Both the position numbers and the translations under genes were made by a program. A stretch of DNA of 64,000 nucleotides. Origin: Oligoflexia bacterium. GTDB taxonomy: Bacteria; Bdellovibrionota; UBA1018. The notes beneath the pieces were generated by a model that was given only the letters and a program-made list of their open reading frames with translations, was not told the DNA's origin and searched no databases. Where the stretch lies: assembly GCA_014378465.1 (NCBI GenBank), contig JACMNQ010000049.1:1-64000 (forward strand), read 5' to 3'. This document shows, one piece after another, positions 55,288 through 64,000 of the stretch (position 1 is the first letter of the stretch; each line of letters opens with the position of its first letter).

Positions 55288-56985
55288 ATGGACACCTCTA
55301 CCTCACCCAGTATCGACGATAAAAAGTGGTTCGTATATATCAGTGATCATCACGAAGGCCCGTACACGGTGACCGAAGTGAAGGAAAAGGTCGCTCACGG
55401 CAAGATTCCGGCCGATGGTTATGTCTGGTCAGAAGGGATGGCCGATTGGCAGCCGATGTCCGCAGTCGCCGCATTTGGCCCACCGCCTGCCGCTCCAGCA
55501 CCGGCTCCCGCCCATCCGCAGGAACAGCGGGATGGACCCACTCTGACGACGACTCGGCTCGAAATGCCCAAAAAAAGCTCAGAGAAGACTCCAGAGAAGA
55601 AATCAGAAATTCCGGAACCGGACTATCAGCTTGAGTCAAAAGCGCAGACCCGGACCAACGTTTCTCCACCCATCACGCTGGTGGCGGCGAGCCGGGTTTC
55701 GGCGGCGCCTCAGGAAGCGGTCGCTCTGGAGCGTCCCAATGGTGGCCAGTTTCAGAAGCGCAGTGGCGCGCCCCAACCCGCAATCCAGAAAACTTCCGCC
55801 AGCAGCGGACTGAAAGCCCTTCTTGTCCTGATCATTCTGATCGCGGCAATGGTGGGTGCTGGCATGCAGGGGCTTCTTGATCCTGTGCTGAAAACTCCCG
55901 CCATGCAGGCTGCGACTCGCGCGGCCAGTGATTCTCTGCGTCCACTCGTGGCCAGGTTTCCGGCGCTCGCTCAATTTATTTCGCCGATTCCCACGCTTGA
56001 TGATGTGGCGCCTGAGGACTACGAGGAACTCAAGGCAGCAGCTTCACCCGGTCAGCCGACCCGGCTTGCAGTCGCAGTCTCCAGGGCCGATCTCATGGCG
56101 CCTCTATTTTACGTATCCGGTAATCTGCCGGATGGAGCTCAAGTGGATGTCTGGGTCGAAGGAGTTTCCGATACGCTTCTCAACCAGACTGCCTTCTCCG
56201 GACATGCGACTGCGAAAATGAATCAGAAGCTCGGCAAGACCGAAACCCTGCGCATGGCCGATGGGAAGCCGATTCCGCGAGGTCAGTACCTGCTCTTCGT
56301 GACCGAAGGAGATTCTCAACCGGACCCCGTCAAGCCCGTCATCAGCGCCCTTCCGAACTCGACCGTGCAAGTGCCGGCGACTCTGCAGTCCCAGCTGAAG
56401 GAGAAAAAACTCCTGACCAGGAAATCCTATTTTCTCGGTGGACCTCGCGATCAGACTTATGTCGCACGCCTCAAGGAATTTCATGACCGGATCATGGCCA
56501 AATCCTCGAATGAGCGCGTCGAAGTCAAACAGTTCACTGCATTGTTGGAGAGTCAGATTGACGGATCCATCGCTACTTTTGACAAGCTGAGAAAAGGTCC
56601 GGCCAAGCCCACGAAGGCCCAGCTGGCGGCCAAGGCCAAGGCATGGGATGATTTCAATGTGAAGTGGGTGCAGGTTGAGGAACAGATCAATCAGGCCATG
56701 GCCAAGATCACGCCTGACGCCCTGACCAACGAGTACTTCTATGGTCCGCTTTACCAACTGACGCAGCAGACTGCTCAAGAGACCAATAAGATGCACGAGC
56801 TGCATCATGCATTTTTCAAGTCGACTCCAGACATGGCCTCCTTTGACATTCAACTGGGAGAAGTGACTTCTCAGGTCCGTGCCGCCCTTACCACTCTCAA
56901 GACCAAATTCGACGAAGTCGAGAAGCTGCCTGCCACTGCAAGCGGCCTTCCTCAGAAAATGCCCGCATTGGAGAAACAGCCATGA
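55288..56985 (+). CDS. GYF_2-domain membrane protein
   Basis: A 565-residue protein. Residues 12-63 are a GYF_2 (DUF4339) domain: KWFVYISDHHEGPYTVTEVKEKVAHGKIPADGYVWSEGMADWQPM. A Pro/Ala and Lys/Glu-rich linker follows, then one transmembrane helix (174-196, LKALLVLIILIAAMVGAGMQGLL). The outer part is mostly helical (to 565) with a beta-rich section around 270-350. GYF_2 domains bind Pro-rich peptides. It overlaps the PilZ gene by four bases. Confidence 0.75.
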   Translation: MDTSTSPSIDDKKWFVYISDHHEGPYTVTEVKEKVAHGKIPADGYVWSEGMADWQPMSAVAAFGPPPAAPAPAPAHPQEQRDGPTLTTTRLEMPKKSSEKTPEKKSEIPEPDYQLESKAQTRTNVSPPITLVAASRVSAAPQEAVALERPNGGQFQKRSGAPQPAIQKTSASSGLKALLVLIILIAAMVGAGMQGLLDPVLKTPAMQAATRAASDSLRPLVARFPALAQFISPIPTLDDVAPEDYEELKAAASPGQPTRLAVAVSRADLMAPLFYVSGNLPDGAQVDVWVEGVSDTLLNQTAFSGHATAKMNQKLGKTETLRMADGKPIPRGQYLLFVTEGDSQPDPVKPVISALPNSTVQVPATLQSQLKEKKLLTRKSYFLGGPRDQTYVARLKEFHDRIMAKSSNERVEVKQFTALLESQIDGSIATFDKLRKGPAKPTKAQLAAKAKAWDDFNVKWVQVEEQINQAMAKITPDALTNEYFYGPLYQLTQQTAQETNKMHELHHAFFKSTPDMASFDIQLGEVTSQVRAALTTLKTKFDEVEKLPATASGLPQKMPALEKQP

Positions 56986-57389
56986 AGAACTCAGATCAAG
57001 GTGCAGAACGCCGTGGATCCAAACGCAGGCCTATTCTTGAATCATTTTCATTCTTTGTCTCCATTCCCAAGAAGGGCGGTCATCGTCTCATCGCTCATGA
57101 TGTAAGTGATTCCGGCATGAGCTTTGATTTCGATATCGAAGGAGAAGGCACAGACGCCATGCCTGTCAAGAAAGGCGAGAGCTTTGACGTGCAGCTCTAT
57201 CTCAATCAATCTCTCTACCTGCCGCTCGCTGTAACGGTAATTCGGGTCACTGATGTGCACGGAATCCGCAAGATCGGCTCCGAATTTAGTGACAAGCAAG
57301 GTGCTGGATTCAAAGCGCTTTTGTCATTTCTTGCCATGGTGGACAACATCTCTGAAGCTGTGGGTCTCACCACGGTCGAAAAAAAATAA
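56982..57389 (+). CDS. PilZ-domain protein (single domain)
   Basis: A 135-residue likely c-di-GMP receptor. RRGSKRRPI gives RxxxR (R11, R15) and DVSDSGMSFDF gives DxSxxG (D40, S42, G45), both intact. The strand pattern to IGSEFSD is that of PilZ. The four-base overlap with the GYF_2 gene suggests the two products act together, possibly regulating an envelope machine by c-di-GMP. Confidence 0.85.
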   Translation: MKNSDQGAERRGSKRRPILESFSFFVSIPKKGGHRLIAHDVSDSGMSFDFDIEGEGTDAMPVKKGESFDVQLYLNQSLYLPLAVTVIRVTDVHGIRKIGSEFSDKQGAGFKALLSFLAMVDNISEAVGLTTVEKK

Positions 57390-57460
57390 GCGCTCGGCAA
57401 AATTTTACCGTTCAGGGCCTGCCCCTTGCTACCGAAGAGATCTTTGGGAGGGATTCAGAA

Positions 57461-57943
57461 ATGTCCCATAGCAGCGGAACCAACGATAACAGCGGAATCA
57501 AACAAGTAGTCGACTTCACCGAGGCGAGAGCCGTGAAGATGGACGAAAAACGTCGCAAGACGGAACGAATTTTTTTCAAACACCTTCTGGGTGTTTATTG
57601 CGTCACTGGAAATACTCAGATGCGCCCGATCGAGCTGGTGGAAGTCAGCGAAGACGGTTGCTCATTTCAGATCCCATTCGACGGCAAGACTCCATGGCCG
57701 GCTGAGCACACTGAGATTCCGATTCGTCTGTACTTCAGCCAGGACACTTACATTCCCGTTCACATCAAAGTGCAGAACTCACGTGATTGCATTGATGAAG
57801 GCAGCCGCTACACTCGCTTCGGCTGTGCAGTGGACGAAACCTTCGCCTCCTATCCCGCCTATCAGCAGTTCGTGCGCTTTCTGAAATCGTATTCAGAACA
57901 CGCACACAAGGACAAAGGCGACGTCAGTATTTTCTATCTTTGA
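57461..57943 (+). CDS. PilZ-like protein with altered second motif
   Basis: A 160-residue protein with a long polar N-terminal extension. KRRKTERIFF gives RxxxR (R32, R36), and EVSEDGCSF gives ExSxxG rather than DxSxxG. GGGAGGG precedes the ATG at good distance. A strong terminator follows the gene, closing the GYF-PilZ-PilZ unit. Whether it still binds c-di-GMP is open. Confidence 0.72.
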   Translation: MSHSSGTNDNSGIKQVVDFTEARAVKMDEKRRKTERIFFKHLLGVYCVTGNTQMRPIELVEVSEDGCSFQIPFDGKTPWPAEHTEIPIRLYFSQDTYIPVHIKVQNSRDCIDEGSRYTRFGCAVDETFASYPAYQQFVRFLKSYSEHAHKDKGDVSIFYL

Positions 57944-57997
57944 GATTTCCGCTCGCTGAATCCCCTTCACAGGAATTCATCCCAACCACACTGAATA

Positions 57998-58035
57998 GGC
58001 CCGAAGAGAACTCAATCTCTTCGGGCCTTTTTTTT
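57998..58035 (+). terminator. Strong rho-independent terminator
   Basis: GGCCCGAAGAGA and TCTCTTCGGGCC pair fully over 12 bases around the loop ACTCAA, followed by eight T. It ends the PilZ transcript and sits beside the end of the convergent lipoprotein gene. Confidence 0.95.
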
Positions 58036-58042
58036 CAGGATT

Positions 58043-60547
58043 TCAATGACCGTTCTGATTGTAACCGCTCATTCGGGCCAGCGCTATTCCGCCTGCGTCG
58101 TTGTGATTGCAACTCGCCAGTGAACCTTCGCCCTGATAGTAACCAAAATTCGGAGTATAAACGCATTCTTCTCCGGCTTCGCAGAGTCCGTTTCGGTTTC
58201 CAATAGAAGCACTCAGGTCTTCGATCGCCAATTTCATGAATGGCAATCCACCCGTGGCAGTAGTGTCGTACTGGGTTCCTTCAGTCCCTGTCGGGCAAGT
58301 GCCTCCGATGAGATAAGAATCATTTTGCGCGATCCCGTTTCGCGTCGTATTACGGAGGAGAAAATCTGAGGAGCCAAGAGCCCAGTCCCAGATCTGGCAA
58401 GTACTGCCTGTCAGACATGCTCCCGTCGAAGCGACAGCTTTTCCCCAGGTTCTCGAAAAATAATTGAAATACGTCCAATCCGTAATTGACGTGAAGGCCT
58501 GAGTTCCCGAAGTATTGGAGGCATTGATCGTGTCCGACAGGACCGCTCCAACGATACTGCCTGTCACACCTGGGCCTGGATCAACGACTGAGCCACTCGG
58601 CGGAGGGGCAGCAGAAACTGCGCACACGCTCGAAACATTGGTCAAGCCAGTCATCGCGGCCGGAAGAGTGCAGTTGCTGGTCGTGTTGCCGTTCAGCAGA
58701 AGGCTACCTACGACTTTCACCAGTGCAGGAGGTACGGACGCAGTTCCCACTTCCAGGCCGTAGGTCGAATTGTTCAAAGATGCCACATTCGAAAGAGTCA
58801 CGCCGCTGGAATCATTCAACAGTCGAAGACCGGATAGTCCATTTTTGTAAGCCAAAACTTGTTGATAGGTCGTTCCGGCATTGGTGAAGCTCTGATTGAT
58901 TCCATAACTCCCATTGAAGGCAACAGTTGTTGCGGATACCGACCTGGCTGCAGCACCAATGGTGATGCCATTGTCGCCGTTATGAGTCGACAGGACCTGA
59001 CTCAGTGAAGAGCTTGCGTAAAGAATACTGATCCCGTCTCCCGTGTTGTTTGAAGTGACAATGTTCTTGTACGACATGTTTCCGCCGGTTTTAGTGCCAA
59101 ATTCAGCGATGCCGGCATGCCCGGTGAAACTTGGACCAAAACCATTGTTAATCACCTGAAAATCGGTCAGACGGTGGCCACCGGTGGCGTTCAAGAAAAC
59201 TCCGATGCCCGCAGCGGAGGAGACTTTGACTTGCGTGAAATTGTTGTTTGCTCCGCCACTGATGTAAAGACCATTTCCAGCATTGGCGCCACACGCCGAT
59301 CCAGTGGAGCCGATATTTTCAAATAACATATGAGTGAAAGTTGAATTATTGGTACCGATCACACTCATGCCCGTGCAGTTGGCATTTCTTACTTCGATAT
59401 TTCGAAAAGTATCGTAATTGCCGTTCTGAAGCCAGATTCCTGCGTTGCCTCCGGGCCCCCCCTGGATAGTGTGATCCTTGGAGAAGAGGGTGTCAAAAAG
59501 GGTATACGAGGTCGAGTACATATCGATCAACTCCCGCCCGTTGTTGAAGGAGTTCATGTTGGTGAAACGACCAAATGAAGTCGTGTTTTCAGAGATCCCG
59601 TAATTACCTGCATCGGCCAGCGTCACACGGTCGAAGTTAGTTCCGAGTGCGAACAGGTGTTGAATGCAGGATTGCGCACCGTACCTGATGTTGAGATTTT
59701 TCAGTCTCACGTAGTGGGCAGCCCTCAGGGCCACCACATAAAATGCGGTCGCGACGCCGCCACTCAAAGCCCACGTCGTAGGCTTGATTCCGTAGACGAA
59801 GGCATCAGACCCTTCAAGTGAGATAAATTTCTGACTGCCTACGGAAATCAAAACGGCCTGATCCGCAGACGTCGTCTTTCGAGTGCTGCTGTTTGAATTG
59901 ATGGTATTGTCAGCCGTCAAAGTCACGCCCGGCAAAAAGACGATGGATATTTTGTCTGAATTGACGTTGTAGCCTTTGACGGGAGCGCCTGGTGTGGTGG
60001 CTGCGACATAGACGGTTCGGGCTGATGAAAGAGTCTGAGTGGCAGCAGTAGCGGAAGGTAAACTTCGGACTGGGTTCGACCACCAGAGAGTGGGGTCTGT
60101 GCTCCCAGCTAAAACTCCTCGATCAAAAACACCCACGAGATTGAATTTCCAACCCGTGGCAGTCACCAGATCCGCCGCACTTTTCGTACTCTTGAGAGTT
60201 CCCACGAAGGTAACGGGCTGGATCGAAGCGTCACAGCTCCAATCGAAGGCATCCAATTGATCGGACATCGTCAGTCCGTCACAACTTGTCCGAGACATAA
60301 CCGTGACCCTCTTCTGCGATCCGCCGTGTTCACAGTCTGTTTCCGTTCCGCTGCAGGACATGGCAGGGGCGCTCTTGATATAGTAATCATTCCAGTCAGC
60401 GGCGATGCTGTAACGGGGTTGCACTGTGCCCAGTGAAACCTGCGCAGTTGCACTGTTCAGCTTCACAGTCGACTGCTGTTGCTGATTCATGGCGAGTTGA
60501 CAGCCGGTGAGAGCTGAAGCGCTTAAAACGAGAAAGATAATTTTCAT
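58043..60547 (-). CDS. Large beta-helix lipoprotein (paralogue A)
   Basis: An 834-residue exported lipoprotein with lipobox LTGC (Cys16). A conserved N-terminal Cys domain (CSGTETDCEHGG, DQLDAFDWSCD) is followed by a right-handed parallel beta-helix core of roughly 370 residues with NGLYISGGANNNFTQVKVSSAAGIGVFLN-like coils. Next is a Pro/Gly linker (PPPSGSVVDPGPGV), then a C-terminal Cys region (CQIWDW, NGLCEAGEECVYTPNFGYYQGEG) ending SGYNQNGH. Parallel beta-helices of this type often bind or cleave polysaccharides; no catalytic residues can be named. The start (MKIIFLVLSASALTGC) was set by the leader. It is a paralogue of the gene at 61158-63647. Confidence 0.82.
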   Translation of the reverse strand: MKIIFLVLSASALTGCQLAMNQQQQSTVKLNSATAQVSLGTVQPRYSIAADWNDYYIKSAPAMSCSGTETDCEHGGSQKRVTVMSRTSCDGLTMSDQLDAFDWSCDASIQPVTFVGTLKSTKSAADLVTATGWKFNLVGVFDRGVLAGSTDPTLWWSNPVRSLPSATAATQTLSSARTVYVAATTPGAPVKGYNVNSDKISIVFLPGVTLTADNTINSNSSTRKTTSADQAVLISVGSQKFISLEGSDAFVYGIKPTTWALSGGVATAFYVVALRAAHYVRLKNLNIRYGAQSCIQHLFALGTNFDRVTLADAGNYGISENTTSFGRFTNMNSFNNGRELIDMYSTSYTLFDTLFSKDHTIQGGPGGNAGIWLQNGNYDTFRNIEVRNANCTGMSVIGTNNSTFTHMLFENIGSTGSACGANAGNGLYISGGANNNFTQVKVSSAAGIGVFLNATGGHRLTDFQVINNGFGPSFTGHAGIAEFGTKTGGNMSYKNIVTSNNTGDGISILYASSSLSQVLSTHNGDNGITIGAAARSVSATTVAFNGSYGINQSFTNAGTTYQQVLAYKNGLSGLRLLNDSSGVTLSNVASLNNSTYGLEVGTASVPPALVKVVGSLLLNGNTTSNCTLPAAMTGLTNVSSVCAVSAAPPPSGSVVDPGPGVTGSIVGAVLSDTINASNTSGTQAFTSITDWTYFNYFSRTWGKAVASTGACLTGSTCQIWDWALGSSDFLLRNTTRNGIAQNDSYLIGGTCPTGTEGTQYDTTATGGLPFMKLAIEDLSASIGNRNGLCEAGEECVYTPNFGYYQGEGSLASCNHNDAGGIALARMSGYNQNGH

Positions 60548-60773
60548 AGACACTCCACGTACGTTCCGCATGAGGCCAATATCAGGACAACATACTGAGG
60601 ATAAGTGAAGATTTTCGTGTTTGGAATGAGTCATCTCGGACACAGGCGCGAGCCGCGTTGACTCGTAAAAAGACGACACCGAGAAGGGGGTTGGGATTTA
60701 TGAGATGGGTCCGAGATGAATATCAGAAAGCCAACAGGCGAAAAAAACAGCGATTTCATCCTACGCCATTTTT

Positions 60774-60977
60774 GTGACTAAACTGACTATGAAGCGTCTG
60801 ATTCGCCTGCTTGGAGGCAATTCAGGAACACGCTTCAGTCAGGCCCCAAAGCGGGGCCGCCGAGTGCAGTATGATCCTGTAGTTTTTCTGCCGCACGTCA
60901 AAGCCATCTGGTTTTTGATGGGGCAGCCCTGCGCCCCTGAAGCTGGAGATGATCTGAGGGCGAGGCGATTGGCTTGA
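60774..60977 (+). pseudogene. Transposase relic (integrase-core type N-terminal fragment)
   Basis: A 67-codon frame. RLLGGNSGTRFSQAPKRGRRVQYDPVVFLPHVKAIWFLMGQPCA resembles the pre-catalytic region of integrase-core transposases (YDPEVF-x-x-LKAIW-x-x-x-GQPC). After PCA the match fails and the rest, including the catalytic domain, is gone. It lies between the two beta-helix genes and close to a second relic. No inverted repeats or target duplications were found. Confidence 0.5.
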
Positions 60978-61019
60978 AATGCAGGAACTTATGTCCTTGT
61001 GCTACAAGGGGCCAATAGT

Positions 61020-61154
61020 ATGGGAAAAATAAGAAAAAAGTTCGACTTTGAATTTAAGCAGGCGCTCGTTCATCAAATCCGCACGGGCCTATTCATTGCT
61101 ATTTTGAAGGGGCCAAGTCAGTCGCGGGTACTCAACTTGGCTGGAGGTGAGTGA
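61020..61154 (+). pseudogene. IS3-type OrfA transposase relic
   Basis: A 44-codon frame starting MGKIRKKFDFEFKQALVHQIRTG, which fits the first helix of IS3-family OrfA (R-K-F-x-x-EFK-x-x-V-x-Q-I-x-SG). The rest (LFIAILKGPSQSRVLNLAGGE) does not match OrfA and stops just beside the end of the paralogue B gene. A truncated leftover of an insertion. With the relic at 60774 it marks an old insertion in this gap; no intact element remains. Confidence 0.5.
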
Positions 61155-61157
61155 GGC

Positions 61158-63647
61158 TCAGTGGCCGTTCACGGAGAATCCGTTCATCACGATGTTGAGA
61201 AGGCCACCGTTATCCTTGTAGATGCAGTTTGAGAGTGTTCCTTCGCCTTGATAATAGCCGAAATTTGGCGTGTAGATGCACACCTCTCCCGCCTCGCAGA
61301 GTCCATTGTGATTGCCAGCTGCCGCAGTCACGTCTTCAATCGCATTGCGCAGAAAGGTGGTAGTAGAAGCGAAGTTCGAGTCATTCCGAGTACCGTACGT
61401 CTGAGCCGGACAGGTCGAGTTTGTGAGGAAAGATTCGTTCTGCGCAGCCGCGTCCCCAGAGGTGTTTCTGAAAAGGGTATCTGAGGCCTTGAGTGCCCAG
61501 TCGTACATTTGGCAGTTTTCTCCCGTAATGCATGCAGAAGCGAGTGGGTTCAGGCGTCCCCACACCTTTGCGACCGGTGTGGCACTGCTCCAGTCGGTCA
61601 AGGAAGCGTAGGCCTGAGTGGTCGAAGTCGCTTCGATCATGCTCGCAGTGATGTTGATGGGTCCTCTGATCGTGGCCGTCGAAGTTGCACTCGGAGTGCA
61701 ATTCACATCGGCGACTCCGCTCATCACAGCGGGTGCTGGCAGAGCGCATGCCCCGCCAGTATTGCTGCCGACCAGCAGATTTCCGACGAGTTTGACCTTG
61801 GCTACACCACTGGCAGTCGGTGTACCGACTAAAATTCCGGCACCTCCATTGTTCTGAGAAACGATCTGAGAAAGGGTGGCACCCAGGGATTCGTCGTTCA
61901 GATAGATTCCGGACAGCGTATTTTTGTAGGCGAGAATATCGTGGTAAACCGTTCCTGCATCCTTGAAGTTTTCATTGATGCCATAAGCCCCGTTGAAAGC
62001 GACGGTAGCTGCAGTGACTGATTTTGCAGCCGCATTGATGGTGACTCCTGAGGTTCCGTTGTGAGTGGCCAGAATCTGACTCAGGATCGAGCCCGTGTTG
62101 CCGATCGAAAGGCCCTCAAGTCCATTGTTGCTGGCGATCACGTTCTGGTAGGTCACCACTCCCGAAGTTCCGCCCGTTTCACGAATGCCCGCGCGGCCCG
62201 TGAAGGCCGATGAGGTCCCATTGTTGATCACCTGAATGTTCTTGAAAAGTGTGGTCCCTGCCTGATTGACGCGAACGCCGCTCCCGCTGTTGGAATGGAT
62301 CTGCATATTGCTGAATACGTTATTGGAACCATAGCGGTAATAAAGGCCTGTTCCTCCCTCCGCGGTACAGGTGACCGCCCCTCCAGAACCTGAAGTAGTC
62401 AGCTTGATCTGGTCAAAAGTGGAATTGGAGGTCGACTTGACGGTCATCCCGGCGCAGCTTGAGCTGTTCACTTCAATATTCCTGAAGATGCACGAGACGC
62501 ACCCGCCGATCCAGATCCCGGCATTGTAATCCGCTTGCCCCCCGTTGGGAGTGTTGCGCGAATACAGCCATTGAGCATTGAGGTTACTTGGACTGTTGAA
62601 GTCCACCAATTCATAACCGTTGTCCATTCCATTGATATGATCAAAGGTCGGATAAGAACTGACATTTTCAACCAGTCCGTAGGTCGGATTGTCGGTTATA
62701 TTCATGCGACTCAGGGTGTAACCGAGCGAATTGCTGTTCTGCATGCCCCAACCTGCGGACTTCCGCAGATTCAGATTTTTCAAACGCATGTAGTTGGCGG
62801 ACTTGAACATGATCATGCGATCGACCAGGCTATTGCCGTCCAGGGTCCATCCGCTTACGGGTTTTACGCCGAATTCCCATGAGTTCGAGCCCTCTACGGA
62901 ATTGAAGTTCTGCGTGCCTACGGAAATCATCACTTTGGTGTTCGGTGCGGTGGCTTTGTAGGTTCCATTATTGGTATTTATCGTCGCAGTGCCGGTAAGA
63001 GTCACCCCTGGGAGGAAGGCGATTGAAATTTTGTCCGCATTGATGTTGTAGCCTTGTGTCACTTGATTGGTTGCGGCCACGTAGAGCGTTCCTGCAGTCG
63101 AGAGAATCACCGGGGTCGCTGTTGAATCCGGAAGTGACTGAACTGGGTTTGTCCACCAAACCAGACTTGGAGTCGAAGCCATCAAGTCGCCTCCGTCGTT
63201 TATTTTCACTGAGTTTTTCGCCCACTCGGATGCAGGCGTCACCAGGTCAGCCAGGCTTTTTTCAGGCTTGAGGCTGCCCTTGAAAATCACTTTTCCAGCA
63301 GAGCTGTCGCAAGCCCAGTTGAAGGCGTCCAGAGCATCCGTGAGAACGAGAGTCGAAGCACATTGATCTCGACCCGTGATTGCAACCTGTTTGAGTTCAC
63401 CTCCGTGTTTGCAGTTGTTCTCGGTGCCGAGGCATGCAGAAGTGACTGAATTCGAGACATAGAAGTCATTCCACTGGGGGGCGCTGGCGTAGAGGGGAAG
63501 TACTTCACCCAGAGTGATTGTTTTCTTTTGAATGACCGATGCTGATCGATTCAGGGCAAGCTGGCAGCCAGTCGTGAGCATGCCACTCAGGCCCATGATG
63601 AATGCGATTGAAGAAGACCTTCCGATTTTCAAGCTTTGATTTTTCAT
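61158..63647 (-). CDS. Large beta-helix lipoprotein (paralogue B)
   Basis: An 829-residue lipoprotein with lipobox TTGC (Cys28). It shares the overall design of the gene at 58043-60547. The N-terminal Cys domain is similar (CLGTENNCKHGG, TDALDAFNWACD), then SDKISIAFLPGVTLTG-type coils (here ADKIS), a beta-helix core with SNNGLEGLSIGNTGSILSQILATHNGTSGVTI, and the C-terminal block NGLCEAGEVCIYTPNFGYYQGEG to the end GFSVNGH. Sequence identity is moderate in the core and high at both ends, so the ends may be functional modules. Likely surface or periplasmic. Function unknown. Confidence 0.82.
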   Translation of the reverse strand: MKNQSLKIGRSSSIAFIMGLSGMLTTGCQLALNRSASVIQKKTITLGEVLPLYASAPQWNDFYVSNSVTSACLGTENNCKHGGELKQVAITGRDQCASTLVLTDALDAFNWACDSSAGKVIFKGSLKPEKSLADLVTPASEWAKNSVKINDGGDLMASTPSLVWWTNPVQSLPDSTATPVILSTAGTLYVAATNQVTQGYNINADKISIAFLPGVTLTGTATINTNNGTYKATAPNTKVMISVGTQNFNSVEGSNSWEFGVKPVSGWTLDGNSLVDRMIMFKSANYMRLKNLNLRKSAGWGMQNSNSLGYTLSRMNITDNPTYGLVENVSSYPTFDHINGMDNGYELVDFNSPSNLNAQWLYSRNTPNGGQADYNAGIWIGGCVSCIFRNIEVNSSSCAGMTVKSTSNSTFDQIKLTTSGSGGAVTCTAEGGTGLYYRYGSNNVFSNMQIHSNSGSGVRVNQAGTTLFKNIQVINNGTSSAFTGRAGIRETGGTSGVVTYQNVIASNNGLEGLSIGNTGSILSQILATHNGTSGVTINAAAKSVTAATVAFNGAYGINENFKDAGTVYHDILAYKNTLSGIYLNDESLGATLSQIVSQNNGGAGILVGTPTASGVAKVKLVGNLLVGSNTGGACALPAPAVMSGVADVNCTPSATSTATIRGPINITASMIEATSTTQAYASLTDWSSATPVAKVWGRLNPLASACITGENCQMYDWALKASDTLFRNTSGDAAAQNESFLTNSTCPAQTYGTRNDSNFASTTTFLRNAIEDVTAAAGNHNGLCEAGEVCIYTPNFGYYQGEGTLSNCIYKDNGGLLNIVMNGFSVNGH

Positions 63648-63806
63648 AATGAACCTCAGCATACGTACAGCGTGTCGAGTTCAAGTATGAGGGAGGCATG
63701 GTCTGAAGCCAATGTGTCATCGCCGACAGGCCCTCGCAGGAAGACTTGTGATCGAAAGATCACAGGTTTTCAGTGGAGCAGCTGGTTAATTCGTTCTGAT
63801 GGGGAA

Positions 63807-64000
63807 TCAGAGGTTCATATAGAGGGCGGCGTTCTCACCGGTGGGAAGGGGGGTGCCTGGACCCGTGATTCCAGGCCTGCGGTTAGTTCGCGACGGAGCT
63901 CCTCTCATCTGCCAGGGAGAAGTCTCAGTGACTCCGACAAAAGGCAGAATGAGCAGAATGAAAAGGGAGAGAGTGAGAATCCGAGGAATGAAGTGAGCAG
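63807..64000 (-). CDS. C-terminal part of a small secreted protein (start outside window)
   Basis: The minus strand is open from the window edge to a TGA at 63807-63809. The last 63 residues read HFIPRILTLSLFILLILPFVGV, leader-like, then PWQMRGAPSRTNRRPGITGPGTPLPTGENAALYMNL. No ATG is seen inside the window, so the start is at or beyond 64000. Not recognised. Basic, Pro/Gly-rich mature part. Confidence 0.5.
   Translation of the reverse strand, partial: AHFIPRILTLSLFILLILPFVGVTETSPWQMRGAPSRTNRRPGITGPGTPLPTGENAALYMNL

Overview
The window is a chromosomal segment of moderately high GC from a Gram-negative, diderm bacterium. Signal peptides, lipoboxes, outer-membrane barrels and a TonB-dependent receptor all point to an outer membrane. 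A TIGR02147-family protein, beta-helix lipoproteins with a shared Cys-rich C-terminus, an S28 serine peptidase, PilZ proteins and many secreted proteins without assignable function suggest the Bdellovibrionota (Bdellovibrio/Oligoflexus-like lineages). That placement is inferred from gene content only; no 16S gene is present.

Layout. 1-2.0 kb: the 3' end of rpoC and tRNA-Val(UAC), closed by a strong hairpin. 2.1-9.8 kb: accessory genes, including small secreted Cys-containing proteins, an azoR/haem-oxygenase-like redox pair, an LCAT-like lipoprotein, a decayed S41 protease, an MscS channel and a PilZ protein with a zinc-finger-like tail. 10.1-25.0 kb: a long minus-strand core block, read as rpsB, tsf, pyrH, frr, uppS, cdsA, rseP, tsaB, an EamA transporter, pssA, asd, a chimeric CFI-box/beta-barrel envelope protein, truA and tig. 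This block covers translation, phospholipid and isoprenoid synthesis and envelope-stress proteolysis. 25.5-27.5 kb: a TonB receptor under a cobalamin riboswitch. 27.5-32.5 kb: a TPM-domain operon, the S28 peptidase and an AI-2E-type membrane protein, then tRNA-Ser(GGA).

33.2-38.2 kb: a minus-strand chemotaxis cluster (cheW, mcp, cheW, then a CheR-receiver-pseudoCheB fusion). It has two near-identical CheW copies and no CheA. 38.3-47.5 kb: MFS transporter, patatin, a DNA-binding coiled-coil protein with an outer-membrane barrel, ligA and radA. 47.5-58 kb: secreted proteins including a metzincin-type protease, a TIGR02147 protein, glpK, a membrane protein with a degenerate MCP-like hairpin, a ureohydrolase, and a GYF-PilZ-PilZ group. 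58-63.6 kb: two large paralogous beta-helix lipoproteins separated by two transposase relics. The last 190 bases hold the C-terminus of another secreted protein.

The least conventional items are the internal CFI-box fusion at 12.4-14.8 kb, the CheR-REC-pseudoCheB fusion at 33.2-35.0 kb, the beta-helix lipoprotein pair, and a 39-base near-perfect palindrome at 9964-10002. No CRISPR array, intact insertion sequence, prophage or rRNA gene was seen.
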